DNA of 64,000 bases from Malania oleifera (GCF_029873635.1 NC_080421.1:38668617-38732616); one strand, 5' to 3'. Counted from the first letter of the stretch, positions 42,101 to 49,850 are shown. Notes: generated by a model from the sequence alone, not told the origin. Numbers and translations are program-made.

Positions 42101-44691
42101 CCGTACCCAGTGCACTAGGCTCTCCCACTTTGAGTGGGGTCTGGGAGAGGTGGATGTCGGCAAGCCTTATCCCATATTTGGAGAGGCCGCTCCCAAGTCT
42201 CAAACCCGAGACCACCCGTACCGAGGCGGAGGCACTTGCCATTGCACCAAGGCACAACCTCTAAGACCATATTAGACAACCACTTCGCCTAAAAGCTTAA
42301 GCCGTTAGGTGTGGATCAACAATATATATCAAGCTTTAACACCTCTCCTTTATTTGTTTTCTCTTCTTTCCTGTCCCATGTCAATTGATATTGGTATCAG
42401 AGCCCACTCGGTTCCAGCTGTAAATACCTCTGTTACCACACAAATGGTCCGCCATAACTGTCCAGCTCATCTCCATCCCAGGCGGTCTCATCTGCCAGTT
42501 CAAAGCCTCACTTCAATCCAATCATCTGCCACATCACTGCCACTGATAACTGCCTTTCAGCCATACCCTAATAAATTGAAACCCTTATCATTTTTCCCTC
42601 CAGCAAACCCCTAAGTCCACAGAGCCTGTTAATTAGAAGGAAAAAACAGTCACTGTTGCAAAGACCAGGAAAAAGCTGGAGATGGCATGGTAGAAACTGC
42701 TGTCGCCAGTTCTGAAATTTAGAAAGGTTATAGGAGGAAAAGAAAAAGATTGCTGCTGCCTCAAAGCTTTGTTGTCGGGAAGTGAGTTAAATCCTTTCTG
42801 CATTCCCTTGCCATTGGAGCCATCATATCCATCTTTGCCAGTGCGCCAGCCTGTAACTTCTGTCCAGAGAGGAGATTTTGACTGCATCATAGAGAGGTTC
42901 AAATCAGGCATGAGTTGACTTATGATGCGAAATATTTGGTAAATTTCTGAGAAACTGAAGAAAAAGCTGACCTAGTATCAAAAGCAATCTTGTAGGCACC
43001 TAGTATGGCTACATGGAGCATCATATGTGCTTGTACTCTTTTTGAAAATTAATTTAATGTTGCTTATCTAATTGGTATGCTTGGGAATTTGTACTTGGAC
43101 TGTACCTTTTTCTGTTTGAATTTGTATTAGGTATGTTGTACTTTTGTGTGTTCCTCATTCTTGCTCTTCAATGTTATGGACAAAAAAAAAAAAAAAATAC
43201 ATGTTGCCTTTCTTCTTGCATCAAATCATGATTTTGTTTCCTTTACTCATCCTTACAAATTCATCTATTATTTTTTATTTGTTCCAAGGAAAAAAATATG
43301 TTGTTATGAGTCTTTTGACAGTTTTGGTTATGAAGTAGTTGGCAATGCTCAACAAGTGACTAAACCTAGATGCCCCTTTGAGTTTGATGGATGTTCAAAC
43401 CCTCATTGTTTCTGATATTGGTTCAGTTAACATAGGAAACTATTTTGATTGGTGTGGATTTTCTTACTGCCAATAAATCCACTTTGGAATATCAAGACTC
43501 ATTCGATTGGATAGTCCTAGGCAATCATATTCTAGTCAAATATGTAGAAATTAAAAATTTGTTTTTGTTTGGCAAATCTTGATGTCATGAGGAATTTTTA
43601 GTTAATTTTCGTGTGTTTTGTTTATATTAGTTATTTAGGGTATTATTTTGATATTTAATTGCTTTGGGGTTGTTTTACAATTTTTGATTAGGTAGAGGTT
43701 ATGTTGTAATTTTGATTGTTTTATAGTAAGGGGTTTTTGTCTGCCATTAAATATTGGCTTATAATGCAAGGCATTGTTGACTTTTGGATGATCCAGTGAA
43801 TCTATAATTACTCTCTTGGTTCCCTATTCCCCCCCCCCCCCCCCCCCAAAAACATATCGTCTCTCTCTCTCTCTCACGACATCTTCTTCTCCCTTCTTTT
43901 TTCTCTCCCTTTCTTCCTTTATTTACCTTGTTTTCTCCTGTCTTTCTTGCCCTACATATCAACACACTAATGAGCCGACAACAAAAAGTTCAACAACAAA
44001 CAAGCCTCAAGTCCCACTAGGTGAGGTCGGCTACATGAATCCTTTCCCACCAATTCACCTCTTCTCATTACCACAGTCCAAGTTCTTTTAGGTCCACTAC
44101 TACCTCTTTTCATGCCATAAACAATAACTCACTCACTCCACCTAGCTGCGTATGGAAGAGAAAGAAAGTATGCACAGGAACATATCCACATTTTCAGTTT
44201 TGAGTAGATCTAGCATTCAGCATTTCAAGAGATTCTATATTTGAGCTTTGCCTAAAAATATGACGTGGTTTGGATCAGTTTTAATTATTTGCATATTAAG
44301 ACTGCTTGATTTGTGGAGTTTATGGTCAGAACTCAAACTATAAACCTGCTTGATTTGTGAAGGTATTGGGATAGCATTCAAACTATTTCTTTTTTCCTCC
44401 AACTTTTTAAATGGCAGGAAGCGAATGACAGCAGAGCGTTTGGCCCAGTTTCCATGGCGGACATAGTTGGCAGAGTCATATATTGCTTGAGAACAGCTGT
44501 GGATCATGGGCCTGTGCAGAATAGGTATGCTGCTCAAATAATTTCAATTGATTATTTTTGTTGTGATAGAGAGAGAAAACTGTGGGTGAAAATTTTGTTC
44601 CTTTACCAGTCATTTCAGCATGCAAAAGGATTCACCAGTATTGGAGATTGAACTGGACGTTGATGAGATGGCTAAAAGTCACAAAACCTAG
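2462..44691 (+). CDS. S26-type peptidase-like protein (At1g06200/At2g31140-like), 5 exons, catalytic dyad replaced
   Basis: Joining exons 2462-2533, 8338-8510, 13740-13923, 44418-44524 and 44619-44691 gives 609 bases, 202 residues, with GT-AG introns and consistent phases (0, 2, 0, 2). The protein starts [20 protein letters not shown]. It has the S26 fold layout: a box B-like segment [12 protein letters not shown] (53-64), [12 protein letters not shown] (84-95), [11 protein letters not shown] (103-113), QCWVLADN (130-137) and box [10 protein letters not shown] (147-155). It ends VELDVDEM-like ([12 protein letters not shown]). Relatives in the family are signal peptidases and mitochondrial inner membrane proteases. 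Here the nucleophile Ser of SMxP is Glu59 and the base Lys is Arg104, so catalysis is unlikely; from memory the Arabidopsis relatives look similar. The role is unknown, possibly organellar; I see no clear membrane segment. Intron 3 is 30.5 kb and packed with transposons. Confidence 0.9.
3144..3716 (-). mobile_element. 5'-truncated L1 LINE, antisense, with TSD
   Basis: The + strand starts with a T-rich end and AGAAGATTTCATTAAAAG, the reverse of an L1 3' end. The - strand reads a degraded zf-RVT region (for example [13 protein letters not shown]). It is flanked by imperfect 14-bp direct repeats TTCTTGCTTTGATT (3130-3143) and TTCTTGCTTTCATT (3717-3730), the expected target-site duplication. Confidence 0.7.
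4564..4673. repeat. 55-bp tandem duplication
   Basis: Two adjacent copies (4564-4618 and 4619-4673) of a unit beginning TCTATTCCATGTTTATGGAT differ at very few positions, suggesting a fairly recent local duplication in intron 1. Confidence 0.8.
4876..4910. repeat. (CT)n microsatellite
   Basis: Uninterrupted TC/CT dinucleotide run of about 35 bases in intron 1. Confidence 0.95.
6161..6187. repeat. (AT)n microsatellite
   Basis: Uninterrupted AT dinucleotide run of about 27 bases in intron 1. Confidence 0.95.
6225..6385 (-). mobile_element. Very short 5'-truncated L1 3' end, antisense, with TSD
   Basis: A 161-bp insertion beginning with a T tract and AAAAAAGAAGATATCTTAAG, the reverse of an L1 3' end. 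It is flanked by 17-bp direct repeats TTGGTTATACTCGCTTG (6208-6224) and TTGGTTATACTCACTTG (6386-6402) with one mismatch. Confidence 0.7.
8338..8510 (+). CDS. Exon 2 of the S26-like gene
   Basis: Follows acceptor AATGCAG. Encodes residues 25-81 plus two bases of codon 82 ([19 protein letters not shown] onward to IPAANP). It contains the GEEMAP motif at 57-62, where S26 proteases have SMxP. Donor is GTGATA at 8511. Confidence 0.92.
9545..10660. repeat. Nested tandem duplication (635-bp period with inner 161-bp repeat)
   Basis: A block starting GATTGTGAAGC at 9545 recurs at 10180. Inside the first copy a 161-bp unit starting GGCAAGGGGCTAGCC at 9770 recurs almost identically at 9931, while the second copy has a single version (about 10397-10570). 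So a roughly 474-bp unit was duplicated, and the first copy then gained an inner 161-bp duplication. The inner pair is more alike than the outer pair. No coding potential is evident. Confidence 0.8.
12085..12450 (+). mobile_element. 5'-truncated RTE-type LINE
   Basis: The + strand encodes, with frameshifts, the C-terminal part of a plant RTE reverse transcriptase: a degraded [12 protein letters not shown] segment, [12 protein letters not shown], then [11 protein letters not shown]. It ends with the family 3' end CCACTTAGTGGGACT and a TTGTTGTTGT tail. It matches the 3' end of the longer copy at 17557-20541. Confidence 0.75.
13740..13923 (+). CDS. Exon 3 of the S26-like gene
   Basis: Follows acceptor TTTGGTAG. 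Its first base completes Ser82, then it encodes R83-K143 ([16 protein letters not shown] onward). It carries [20 protein letters not shown], where Arg104 occupies the position of the catalytic Lys, and QCWVLADNE. Donor GTATATG at 13924 opens the 30.5-kb intron. Confidence 0.92.
16482..17209. mobile_element. hAT-type MITE with TIRs, 8-bp TSD and internal tandem array
   Basis: Left end CAGTGTTTTTAAAGGC and right end GCCTTTTAAAACACTG are inverted repeats. The flanks CTTATTAC (16474-16481) and CTTATTAA (17210-17217) give an 8-bp target-site duplication with one mismatch, as expected for hAT. Subterminal GGCG/CGCC-rich sequence flanks a tandem array at about 16685-17010. No transposase is present, so it is non-autonomous. 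Confidence 0.8.
16685..17010. repeat. Tandem array of GAAGCCTCTGCTCTCTC units inside the hAT MITE
   Basis: About ten degenerate copies of a unit combining GAAGCCTCTGCTCTCTCTC with CGACGAAGC, of mixed 20-36 bp spacing. It gives an open frame of repeating [10 protein letters not shown], which is a by-product of the repeat rather than a gene. Confidence 0.85.
17557..20541 (+). mobile_element. RTE-type LINE, near full length, inactivated
   Basis: Starts with GCCGGTCCCAAACCCGGATA, a typical plant RTE 5' region. The + strand then reads the endonuclease ([20 protein letters not shown] near 17730; [15 protein letters not shown] near 18015; GADLNGHVG near 18140). The reverse transcriptase follows ([17 protein letters not shown] near 19140; [16 protein letters not shown] near 19505; [12 protein letters not shown] near 19770). 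The C-terminal part is open from 19939 to 20469 ([31 protein letters not shown]). It ends CCACCTAGTGGGACTTAAGG with a (TTG)n tail. Frameshifts and stops break the ORF into at least six parts, although FADD is intact. The 17-bp repeat beyond its tail pairs with 15181-15197, so its 5' boundary is unclear. Confidence 0.85.
20984..21687. mobile_element. PIF/Harbinger (Tourist-like) MITE, copy 1
   Basis: Terminal inverted repeats GGGGCCTTTTGGTATCA (left) and ATACCAAATGGGCCC (right), flanked by TTA on both sides (20981-20983, 21688-21690), the 3-bp duplication typical of Harbinger elements. The interior is AT-rich and non-coding. It sits within the RT part of L1 copy A. Confidence 0.75.
22770..23115 (-). 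mobile_element. 5'-truncated L1 LINE (copy B), nested in L1 A, with TSD
   Basis: Flanked by perfect 15-bp repeats TCCTTAGCTGCAGAA at 22755-22769 and 23116-23130. The + strand begins with a T run and AAATTTATTAAGGAGAG, the reverse L1 3' end. The - strand encodes the C-terminal tail ([32 protein letters not shown]). L1 A resumes on both sides. Confidence 0.85.
23549..23698. repeat. 75-bp tandem duplication in the solo LTR
   Basis: Two adjacent 75-bp units containing TTGATTTGAAACCAAGTTTT differ at only a few bases. Confidence 0.8.
24664..24689 (+). promoter_or_regulatory. TATA box in a perfect hairpin, probable LTR promoter
   Basis: GAGACTCCCTA (24664-24674), loop TAAA, then TAGGGAGTCTC (24679-24689) form a perfect 11-bp stem. 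The centre reads CTATAAATAGG, a consensus plant TATA box. It lies about 1.3 kb into the solo LTR, where the U3/R boundary would be expected. Function as a promoter is inferred. Confidence 0.65.
25440..25740. repeat. About 51-bp tandem array (6 copies) in the solo LTR
   Basis: Units beginning CCCAAGCCCATTTTTCAA start at 25441, 25492, 25543, 25592, 25644 and 25694 (spacing 49-52). Each continues with a CCCTGAGCCCGTTTTAAAA-like segment. Confidence 0.85.
30127..30904. other. Intron sequence upstream of L1 A, nothing recognised
   Basis: Part may be the 5' UTR of L1 copy A, since ORF1 begins at 30126 on the - strand. I see no gene, array or clear element termini. Confidence 0.5.
30905..31317 (-). 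mobile_element. L1 LINE 3' part (copy F), antisense
   Basis: The + strand starts with TTTCTTGTTTGAAAAAGAAG (reverse 3' end). The - strand reads a degraded zf-RVT/C-terminal region, including [18 protein letters not shown], which parallels [17 protein letters not shown] in copy B. The upstream part of the same reading ([17 protein letters not shown]) is found at 36666-36735, so this L1 was split by the block 31318-36665. Confidence 0.7.
31439..32126. mobile_element. PIF/Harbinger (Tourist-like) MITE, copy 2
   Basis: Ends GGGTCTATTTGGTATCA and TGATACCAAATGGCCCC are inverted repeats of the same family as 20984-21687. It is flanked by TTA (31436-31438) and TTG. The 3' LTR shows the empty site GAAGTTTAGTTAC near 35210, confirming a 3-bp TTA target. 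Confidence 0.8.
32201..32875. mobile_element. Non-autonomous DNA element, possibly Mutator-like
   Basis: Ends AAGGTCTAAAATTT and AAATTTAAGACCAT are imperfect inverted repeats. The flanks GGTTATTTGC and GGTTATTTAT look like a 9-10 bp target-site duplication, and the 3' LTR at about 35280-35310 lacks the insertion. Class is inferred from TSD length only. Confidence 0.55.
33011..34047. other. Internal region of the LTR element, not assigned
   Basis: Between the 5' LTR and the gag-like frame. Short frames exist on both strands without recognisable domains. About 33890-33950 resembles 15790-15845. Confidence 0.4.
34048..34848 (+). pseudogene. Possible gag remnant of the LTR element
   Basis: Two overlapping + frames (34048-34530; 34442-34849) give fragments such as [19 protein letters not shown], reminiscent of gag segments of the form FNG...FLDWL...FF. 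They lie between the two LTRs. Near 34520-34670 there is an internal repeat (GACTACAC...GATCACAAAAA twice). There is no protease, RT or integrase. The assignment is tentative. Confidence 0.35.
35113..35430 (+). mobile_element. 3' LTR of the degraded LTR retrotransposon
   Basis: Starts TGATGGAGGATTGCTTGC just after a purine-rich CTAGGGGATTT and matches the 5' LTR (31331 onward) without the two nested elements. The visible match ends near GGTTCTCCTTT at 35421-35431; the true end may lie further on. Confidence 0.6.
35431..36665. other. CT-rich and duplicated sequence right of the LTR element
   Basis: 35455-35620 is pyrimidine-rich. About 35890-35975 and 36010-36095 are a diverged direct duplication sharing GCCATCAAACCTCTCTCC. 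The stretch lies inside the block that split L1 copy F. No gene is supported. Confidence 0.45.
36666..36790 (-). mobile_element. L1 zf-RVT fragment (upstream part of copy F)
   Basis: The - strand reads [17 protein letters not shown], a clear L1 zf-RVT signature. AGCTTGTCCC at 36666-36675 is nearly repeated as AGCTTGTTCC at 31308-31317, where the rest of the zinc-finger region continues. Confidence 0.65.
36791..37154. other. Intron sequence, nothing recognised
   Basis: AT-rich; no gene, repeat array or element terminus was seen. Confidence 0.5.
37155..42030 (-). mobile_element. Nearly complete L1 LINE (copy C), antisense, inactivated
   Basis: On the - strand: ORF1 segments (about 41930-41275, for example [16 protein letters not shown]); endonuclease start [12 protein letters not shown] near 40845 and PTSDRFP near 40190; RT with [20 protein letters not shown] (39400s), [19 protein letters not shown] (39150s) and LPKGQ-free fingers; the FADD box as FANDTLLL near 38855 just after a stop codon; zf-RVT with FMCRE near 37690, HCKVTSQLW and [20 protein letters not shown] (37250-37655). 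The 3' end is the T-rich stretch at about 37155-37200 on +. Frames are broken repeatedly. The 5' limit (about 42030) and any TSD are uncertain. Confidence 0.85.
42040..42404 (+). mobile_element. LTR end plus primer-binding site of an LTR retrotransposon
   Basis: The segment AAGCTTAAGCCGTTAGGTG through CAAGCTTTAACA (about 42293-42341) looks like the end of a plant LTR. TGGTATCAGAGCC at 42392-42404 matches the initiator tRNA-Met primer-binding site common in Ty1/copia elements. An SINE is inserted in it (42103-42258). No gag-pol follows. Confidence 0.6.
42103..42258 (-). mobile_element. Au-like SINE with 23-bp target-site duplication
   Basis: The flanking 23-bp repeats at 42080-42102 and 42259-42281 (CTCTAAGACCATATTAGACA plus ACC) are identical. 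On the - strand the 156-bp insertion starts with TTGTGCCTTGGTGCAATGGC (tRNA-like, box A region). It then has GGGTTTGAGACTTGGGA (box B-like) and ends with CTCCCAGACCCC...GTGCACTGGGTAC, typical of plant Au-type SINEs. Confidence 0.8.
42405..44417. other. Internal/LTR-like remnants at the end of intron 3
   Basis: No coding domain is recognised. About 43500-43800 resembles AT-rich LTR sequence, with pieces similar to the LTR at 31331. It is followed by a C19 run (43829-43847) and a CT tract (43860-43877). Exon 4 follows at 44418. Confidence 0.4.
43829..43877. repeat. Poly-C run and CT tract
   Basis: Nineteen Cs at 43829-43847, then a CT dinucleotide run from 43860. Similar C runs occur near 50696-50715 and 55757-55775. 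Confidence 0.9.
44418..44524 (+). CDS. Exon 4 of the S26-like gene
   Basis: Follows acceptor ATGGCAG. Encodes E144-N178 plus two bases of codon 179, including box [10 protein letters not shown] and [18 protein letters not shown]. It is recognisable only as the missing C-terminal part of the exon 1-3 protein, 30 kb downstream. Donor GTATGC at 44525. Confidence 0.9.
44619..44691 (+). CDS. Exon 5 (last) of the S26-like gene
   Basis: Follows acceptor CATTTCAG after a 94-base intron. Completes Ser179 and encodes [20 protein letters not shown] and HKT, then TAG at 44689-44691. The acidic tail ELDVDEMAK fits the family C-terminus. Reading through the donor of exon 4 would instead give an unrelated tail. 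Confidence 0.87.
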
Positions 44692-45969
44692 AGTCTGCTT
44701 AGGAGGAGGATCCGACTCAGTTGGCTTGTATGTATTTTCCTCCCCACTTCTTTTCCTCATTGGACCGTTAGAAATTATCTAGGAAAAATAAGAGATGTAA
44801 TTTTTAGAATGTTCATCCATTATTGGACTTGAAATGAGTATGGCAATTGGGTGATAGATCTCTGTACCCTCCTGGGCGGAATCCAAAGCGGCCTTTGTTG
44901 AATTTTGAGTTATAAACTGTATTTCAACATTGCTTTGAAACAATTCTGTAGTCTGCAAAACCATCAAAACAGAGCTTCTAGTCAATGAATTCTAAAACAA
45001 GCAAAAAAAAAATATTCTAGCCCCTACTGCGAGGCTGATTTGTCCTTGTTGACTCTGTTCATAATTGCATTAAAATTAGTTCTATTTGATGCTTTGATTT
45101 TGCCAACATTAGCCAAGGGTGTAATGGAAGAAAAATATGACCAGAATGATGGGCCCTAACCACAAATTCTAACAACAAATTTTGTCTCTTTTGTCCCTTG
45201 AAAAGGCATCAGGGACTGGCCTAAACGAAACCACTATAGGCTTCAGGAAGTTGAAAGTAGCAAGAATTGATTTTTTATTTTTAAATATTGGGCAGCGATT
45301 GCCTGTCACCTGTCACCTGTCACCGGAGTAGAACATTGCTGCTGCCTGATTAGGTTCATTCACAGAAGCTTGCCTGTTGTGCTTATTCATTAATTTTTTA
45401 CACAAGAAATGGCAACGAAGTGATCCATATTAATGTAGTAGTTTTTTCATAAAGTTGGTTGCTTGTTTGTTCAACTGCTACATAATGGACACTGGGAGGA
45501 AGAAACAGTTCTCATGGATATTAGGATGAATTATCAGATGTGCATTTGTGAATGAAATCATTCCCCTTCAAGCTAGGGGGCTTCCAAGATGGGTTCCCAC
45601 TGAGTAGGTTTCTACGTTGTCCTGGACAGCAGAATAATTTGAATTCAAAGCTGAATAATTTGAATTCAAAGGATGTTAGACTTTGAATTTAGATTTGCAT
45701 GAATTTTTGCAGAACAAAATATTTTGTTTTGTATTGGGTTCCATTGGAATCTAAACAAATATAAATTGAAGTTTCAAAACCAACTTCTCAAATGCTACTG
45801 TGTTTGGGATTTAGATTTAAATAAAATTGTATTCGATTTGAAAAAAAAAAATTTACAGAATTATATATTTAAATTTTGAAATTCTTACTTCCAAACAAAA
45901 CTATCTGACATTGAATGACTTGGATATGGGCAGCCTTTTCGAGGAGAGGGTAATGGCTCCATAATAAAG
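44692..45969. other. 3' flank of the S26-like gene; no further gene seen
   Basis: The first few hundred bases should hold the 3' UTR; the polyadenylation site is not evident. Short direct repeats occur (CACCTGT units at 45304-45325; GAATAATTTGAATTCAAAG twice at about 45630-45671). No coding region is supported. Confidence 0.5.
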
Positions 45970-45982
45970 TGGTATTAGAGCC
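45970..45982 (+). other. tRNA-Met-type primer-binding site remnant
   Basis: TGGTATTAGAGCC differs by one base from the copia-type primer-binding site at 42392. It marks a second LTR retrotransposon remnant; neither flanking LTR is clearly bounded. Confidence 0.5.
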
Positions 45983-46859
45983 AACTCGACTCGACTCGAC
46001 TCATGCCAAGCATCCAAGGGGGTGGGCAGGGTGGCCTTGGGCGATGTGGGCCAACTCGACTCGAAGGCTTACCTAAATTGCTTATTCCTTCCCCTATAAC
46101 CCCATCTGGTGGTGAACCAAAGCCAAGCTTCAGCCCTCGTATCTCCTTGATTCGACAACGTGTACAAATTCACCTACCATAATGCAAATGAGCTCATACA
46201 TGGGTTTCAAATTTCTTCCAACTCTTCATAACTTGAAGGTCATTGAAATTAACTAATTCATGAATGTTGGTGTTTTCCATATGTTTATAAAGGCAACAAT
46301 TTTCCTTCGCTTAAAAAAATATTAACCATTTATGTCTCATATGATTGATACTAATTTGGTAGCTTTAAGTAACTAAAATTTTTGCTTTCAAAAAGGGTTT
46401 TTTAAAACCCAAATAAGAGGAAAATAATTGAGGGGTATAAGTGTATTTTTCTTGATAATTTACCATTTTTATTTGCTTCTTGTTTTATTAGAAATCCAAT
46501 GAACATGTTGGAATTGTTTTTCCTGTCATTAAAATTTTGCATCGAACTTGAAATTTTCAATCATTGGATAGCGATAGTTGGAATCATCAATTTTTTTTTT
46601 CTTTTTAAACATAATCAAGATGAATTAACTATAATAAATTTTTATTATCTTAATTAACTTAAAGTAGAAGGTCTGTAGAAACTCGAACCCTAAATTCAAT
46701 AACCCTAGTTCAATCAATTTAATCTCAAATAAAATACTATTTTAAAATTTTTTAGGTCCATAAACTCCTAATAAACAATTAAACTTTCAAAAATAATCAA
46801 TTTGCTTAATTTCCTAAATCTCACTCTTACTTTGGATTAGTGTTTAAGACCCCCAAATT

Positions 46860-47364
46860 GAAATTTTGCTCCAGCCAAAATATCGACGATCGAGACTAGG
46901 ACCCCGTGGTGGTGTCCGACCGTCAATTTAAACAAAAATTTAAGGAGAAATTAAGAAAAGAAAGGGTATATATCTTTCCCCAGAAGTGGTGCCTACATTG
47001 CTTCTATGACAAATCCGCTCTGATAGAAATGTTGGTGGTGGAGAATGGAGCCCAACGATATTTTTTGTTTTTTGATCGGCGCCCGATTAATTGACGAAAT
47101 CGAGGAGAAAGAGAGAGAAGACGAGTAGAGAAAAAGTGGAGAGAAACGAAATTGAAAAGGGGGGGCGTCCTGCTCTGATTTCAATTTGAAATCAACTTCC
47201 TAATTCTTGTGGAAGTTGATTATATATATATATATATATATATATATCTTATTATATTATTTATTTAATTAATTTAATTTAATAATACTTAATTTATTTA
47301 TTTATATATTTATTTATTTATTTATTTTTACACTCCCAAGCATATCATGTTTTGGGGCGTTACA
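46860..47364 (+). mobile_element. Possible LTR 3' end
   Basis: The stretch ends GTTTTGGGGCGTTACA at 47364, a common end of plant Ty3-type LTRs. It contains a (TA)n run at 47221-47247. The 5' end of the LTR and its TSD were not found. The frame at 46906-47094 is not recognised. Confidence 0.35.
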
Positions 47365-48600
47365 TCGACACATCAAATAAGTTAAGTAGAAGATTTCAGA
47401 AAATTAATATGTCAATTAATTAAATTGTCAGTAATTTAATTTAACTGACTGGTATCTGTAATCTTTAGGTGGGGAGATAAACAAACATTTAATAATAGAA
47501 GCTCGAAATTCAATTTCAAATATGACAGGGAGTGCAATTATAACTCTTTAGTGGTATGAATTGTCATTAACGTAATTAAGGATTAATTCGAATCAAATTA
47601 GGAATTCTTAATTATGTTAGAAGCCCTAGTCATATTTGCTCAGAGGTCCCTGTTGTAGCCGCACTCCATTCAACGGCGAGGGTTAGATGAAAACACACAT
47701 ACAGAGGCAGACGTCTTCGTGAGAAGCAAACCCTAGCTGCCGTTGATGAGCCCACTCTCTGAGGAGCAAGGCATGTTCGAGGAATACAGTAGAAGATCTC
47801 TGGTCGTTATCACGAGTTCTTCTTCGATCTCGCAGATTCGGGAGTTCCTCTTCGTGCTTGCAGATTTGGGAGTTCTTCTTTGTGCTTGCAGATTTGAAAT
47901 CAAACCAGGGAGATCTCGTAGGTATGATCCTAATCACGTAATTAGGATTTGCAAGATCGAATTTTTATTGTGATCCGGTTTTGAAAGATCGAATTTTTGT
48001 TTAACCCGCACATGCAAGATTATTATTATTATTATTTTTGGTTATCCGTATGCACTACAGCCAAATCTTAGGGCTATTTCGCAGAAGGCCCCTTCAGATC
48101 GGTCGTCGTCGTAGGACGTCATAGGATTTCCGCAACAACAGACAACAGTTCTCTATGGATTAATGTACTTTACCCGAATTCATATACCTTAATGATCTAG
48201 CATGATGTAGATCCTAGAATTTTCGGAATACAGCTCTAAGATATTTGCATCTAAAATAATTTATGTTTTCGGTATAATTTTATTTTTAACAATTTGGGTA
48301 TAAATATTTGTCTTTTTGAAGGGTGCAGACAGCTCAGCTAATTTTGTCCTCTGTTTTGTGCCACAGTGAATGTACTTTCCTAGCTGTAATCTTGAAGTCT
48401 CATTCTGTAACCTTATAGATTGTATGAAGGATGGAGCAACAACAGCCATTCCTTTTTGGGCTGGCTTTATAACAAACCCACCATATACACTATTTTTTAC
48501 TTATGATAAAATAGATTTAGCATTGGATTTCAGCCAATTTTTGCTGCAAAAGCCCTTCTGTGGTAATTTTTTTTCCTTATATTTTCATGAATTATTATTA
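47365..48600. other. Intergenic, no supported gene
   Basis: About 47640-48160 is less AT-rich and has a 31-bp imperfect repeat (GCAGATTYGGGAGTTCYTCT twice near 47836-47880), in the style of an LTR or leader region. Frames at 47743-47973 and 48370-48624 lack recognisable domains. The part near 48600 probably includes the 3' UTR of the RING gene. Confidence 0.45.
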
Positions 48601-48852
48601 ATAAATGATCAACAAAAGGGCTAAAGAAAATAAAACAAATAGGAGTAAAAGAAAAATGACATCCATATACTTACTATAAGCGAATAAAATTGCAGAATAG
48701 TATTCGACATTGATCCGAATTTGAAGGGTTGTTCAAAAATCTGAAAGTAGATGATTCAGAATAAACTCCTTTTGAAGAGAAAAAAGAAAAAGAAAATCCT
48801 AAGGTCATGAGCGTAACTGGAAGAAGAGACGAGAATACACAAAAATAGGAAG

Positions 48853-49624
48853 CTAATGGATCGTACATCGGCACATGGGACAGGAATCATGCTGTCGCTG
48901 CAGCCAGGGAAGAATGCAATCATAATGAAATAGATGAGAACAGCCAAGCCTGCTACACTCCGCACCGTCTTCTATTTCGTCCAAACACACCGCGCAGACC
49001 ACTCCTTCTTCTTCCTCTGTTCCCTTTCCCTCTCTTTCTGCCTCCGCCTCTCCCTTCTTTTCTTTCCCTTTTTCAATCACTTTGGCCCGCCTATAGATCT
49101 CCCTTTTCACGCTCTGAATCAGATTATTAGCAGAGGGCCCTTCTGATGGTGATGGATCGTCGAAGGCGGCGTCGATTGCCCTTTGCACCTCCGAGAGAAG
49201 TTCCGTGATCTCGGCTTCTGCATCAATGTCCGCCACCGTATTCAACTCCAGGAAGGCCACCAGTCCCCATCCCCCCCTCGTCGTCCCAGCCGCCATCTCC
49301 ATGGCCACCCGCTCCAATATTCGTTGCGCAGCAAACTCAAGGAAGTCCCCGTCCAGATCAAAGCTTCGAAGAAAATTGAAGAGAAGTCTGCGGAGGAGCG
49401 CCGGCCGAGGGAGGACAGTCCGGGGAAGCAGACACTGGCCCCACAGCTCATGAGACGGGCTATTGCCCCCTTCGGTGACGGTGACGCGGCCGTCGGCTGA
49501 GTGATGCCGCCACCGGAACAACCGTGTGACGTGGACTTCCAAGATCCCTACACCAGACGGCGGCGGAGGAAGGGGAGGAGCCGGGGCCGCGGGGTACAAG
49601 GTGAGCTGAATTTCGCGACTAGAC

Positions 49625-49626
<2 letters not shown>
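48853..49626 (-). CDS. RING-H2 finger protein, probable E3 ubiquitin-protein ligase
   Basis: Intronless frame of 257 residues, ATG at 49626-49624 and TAG at 48855-48853. The C-terminal RING-H2 spans residues 211-252: CAVC, 14 residues, then C-S-H-LF-H-YD-C (C229, H231, H234, C237), 11 residues, CPMC, with the conserved ILPWLQ preceding the last pair. This is the C3H2C3 pattern that binds two zinc ions and recruits an E2. Residues 1-180 are not a domain I know; about 180-205 is Lys/Glu-rich (KGKEKKGEAEAEREGKGTEE) and probably disordered. There is no signal peptide or obvious membrane segment. The substrate is unknown. The start is the first ATG after a GA-rich leader. Transposon-derived duplicated DNA begins about 225 bp upstream. 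Confidence 0.85.

Positions 49627-49627
<1 letters not shown>

Positions 49628-49660
<33 letters not shown>
49628..49660. repeat. (GA)n microsatellite in the 5' leader of the RING gene
   Basis: A GA dinucleotide run of about 33 bases directly before the start codon (CT-rich on the coding strand). CT-rich leaders near plant start sites are common; length variation here could affect expression. Confidence 0.85.
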
Positions 49661-49664
<4 letters not shown>

Positions 49665-49850
49665 CCAGAGAGAGAGCGCAACGGAGCTTAATATTTCGAA
49701 ATTCTAACCGTTACATGTCGGCTTGACATGCCTCTCAAGGCTGGGGATATTTGATTAATAATATTTTGGGGTACCATCCGCGCACCCAAAATTATAGGAA
49801 GGACAAGGAATATTTTACCTAATTATTTTTAATAAAATATTATTAATCAA

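Larger units (their letters stand above)
13924..44417 (+). other. Intron 3 (30.5 kb), transposon stack
   Basis: Bounded by GTATATG after exon 3 and ATGGCAG before exon 4. The coding phase (0/0) and the conserved protein across the junction support it. Nearly all recognisable content is transposable elements, listed separately. The L1 copies are all antisense to the gene. Confidence 0.85.

Noticed and set aside
42039-42275. Possible tRNA gene suggested by AGAACCCATGACCTCC and box-like motifs
   Set aside because: No cloverleaf can be formed; the motifs belong to an Au-like SINE and its LTR host.
44454-44651. Alternative C-terminus reading through the exon 4 donor
   Set aside because: The spliced version (44524 to 44619) restores the conserved LDVDEMAK tail, while read-through gives an unrelated sequence.
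49183-49500. 105-residue + strand frame
   Set aside because: It is antisense to the RING-H2 gene in GC-rich coding DNA.
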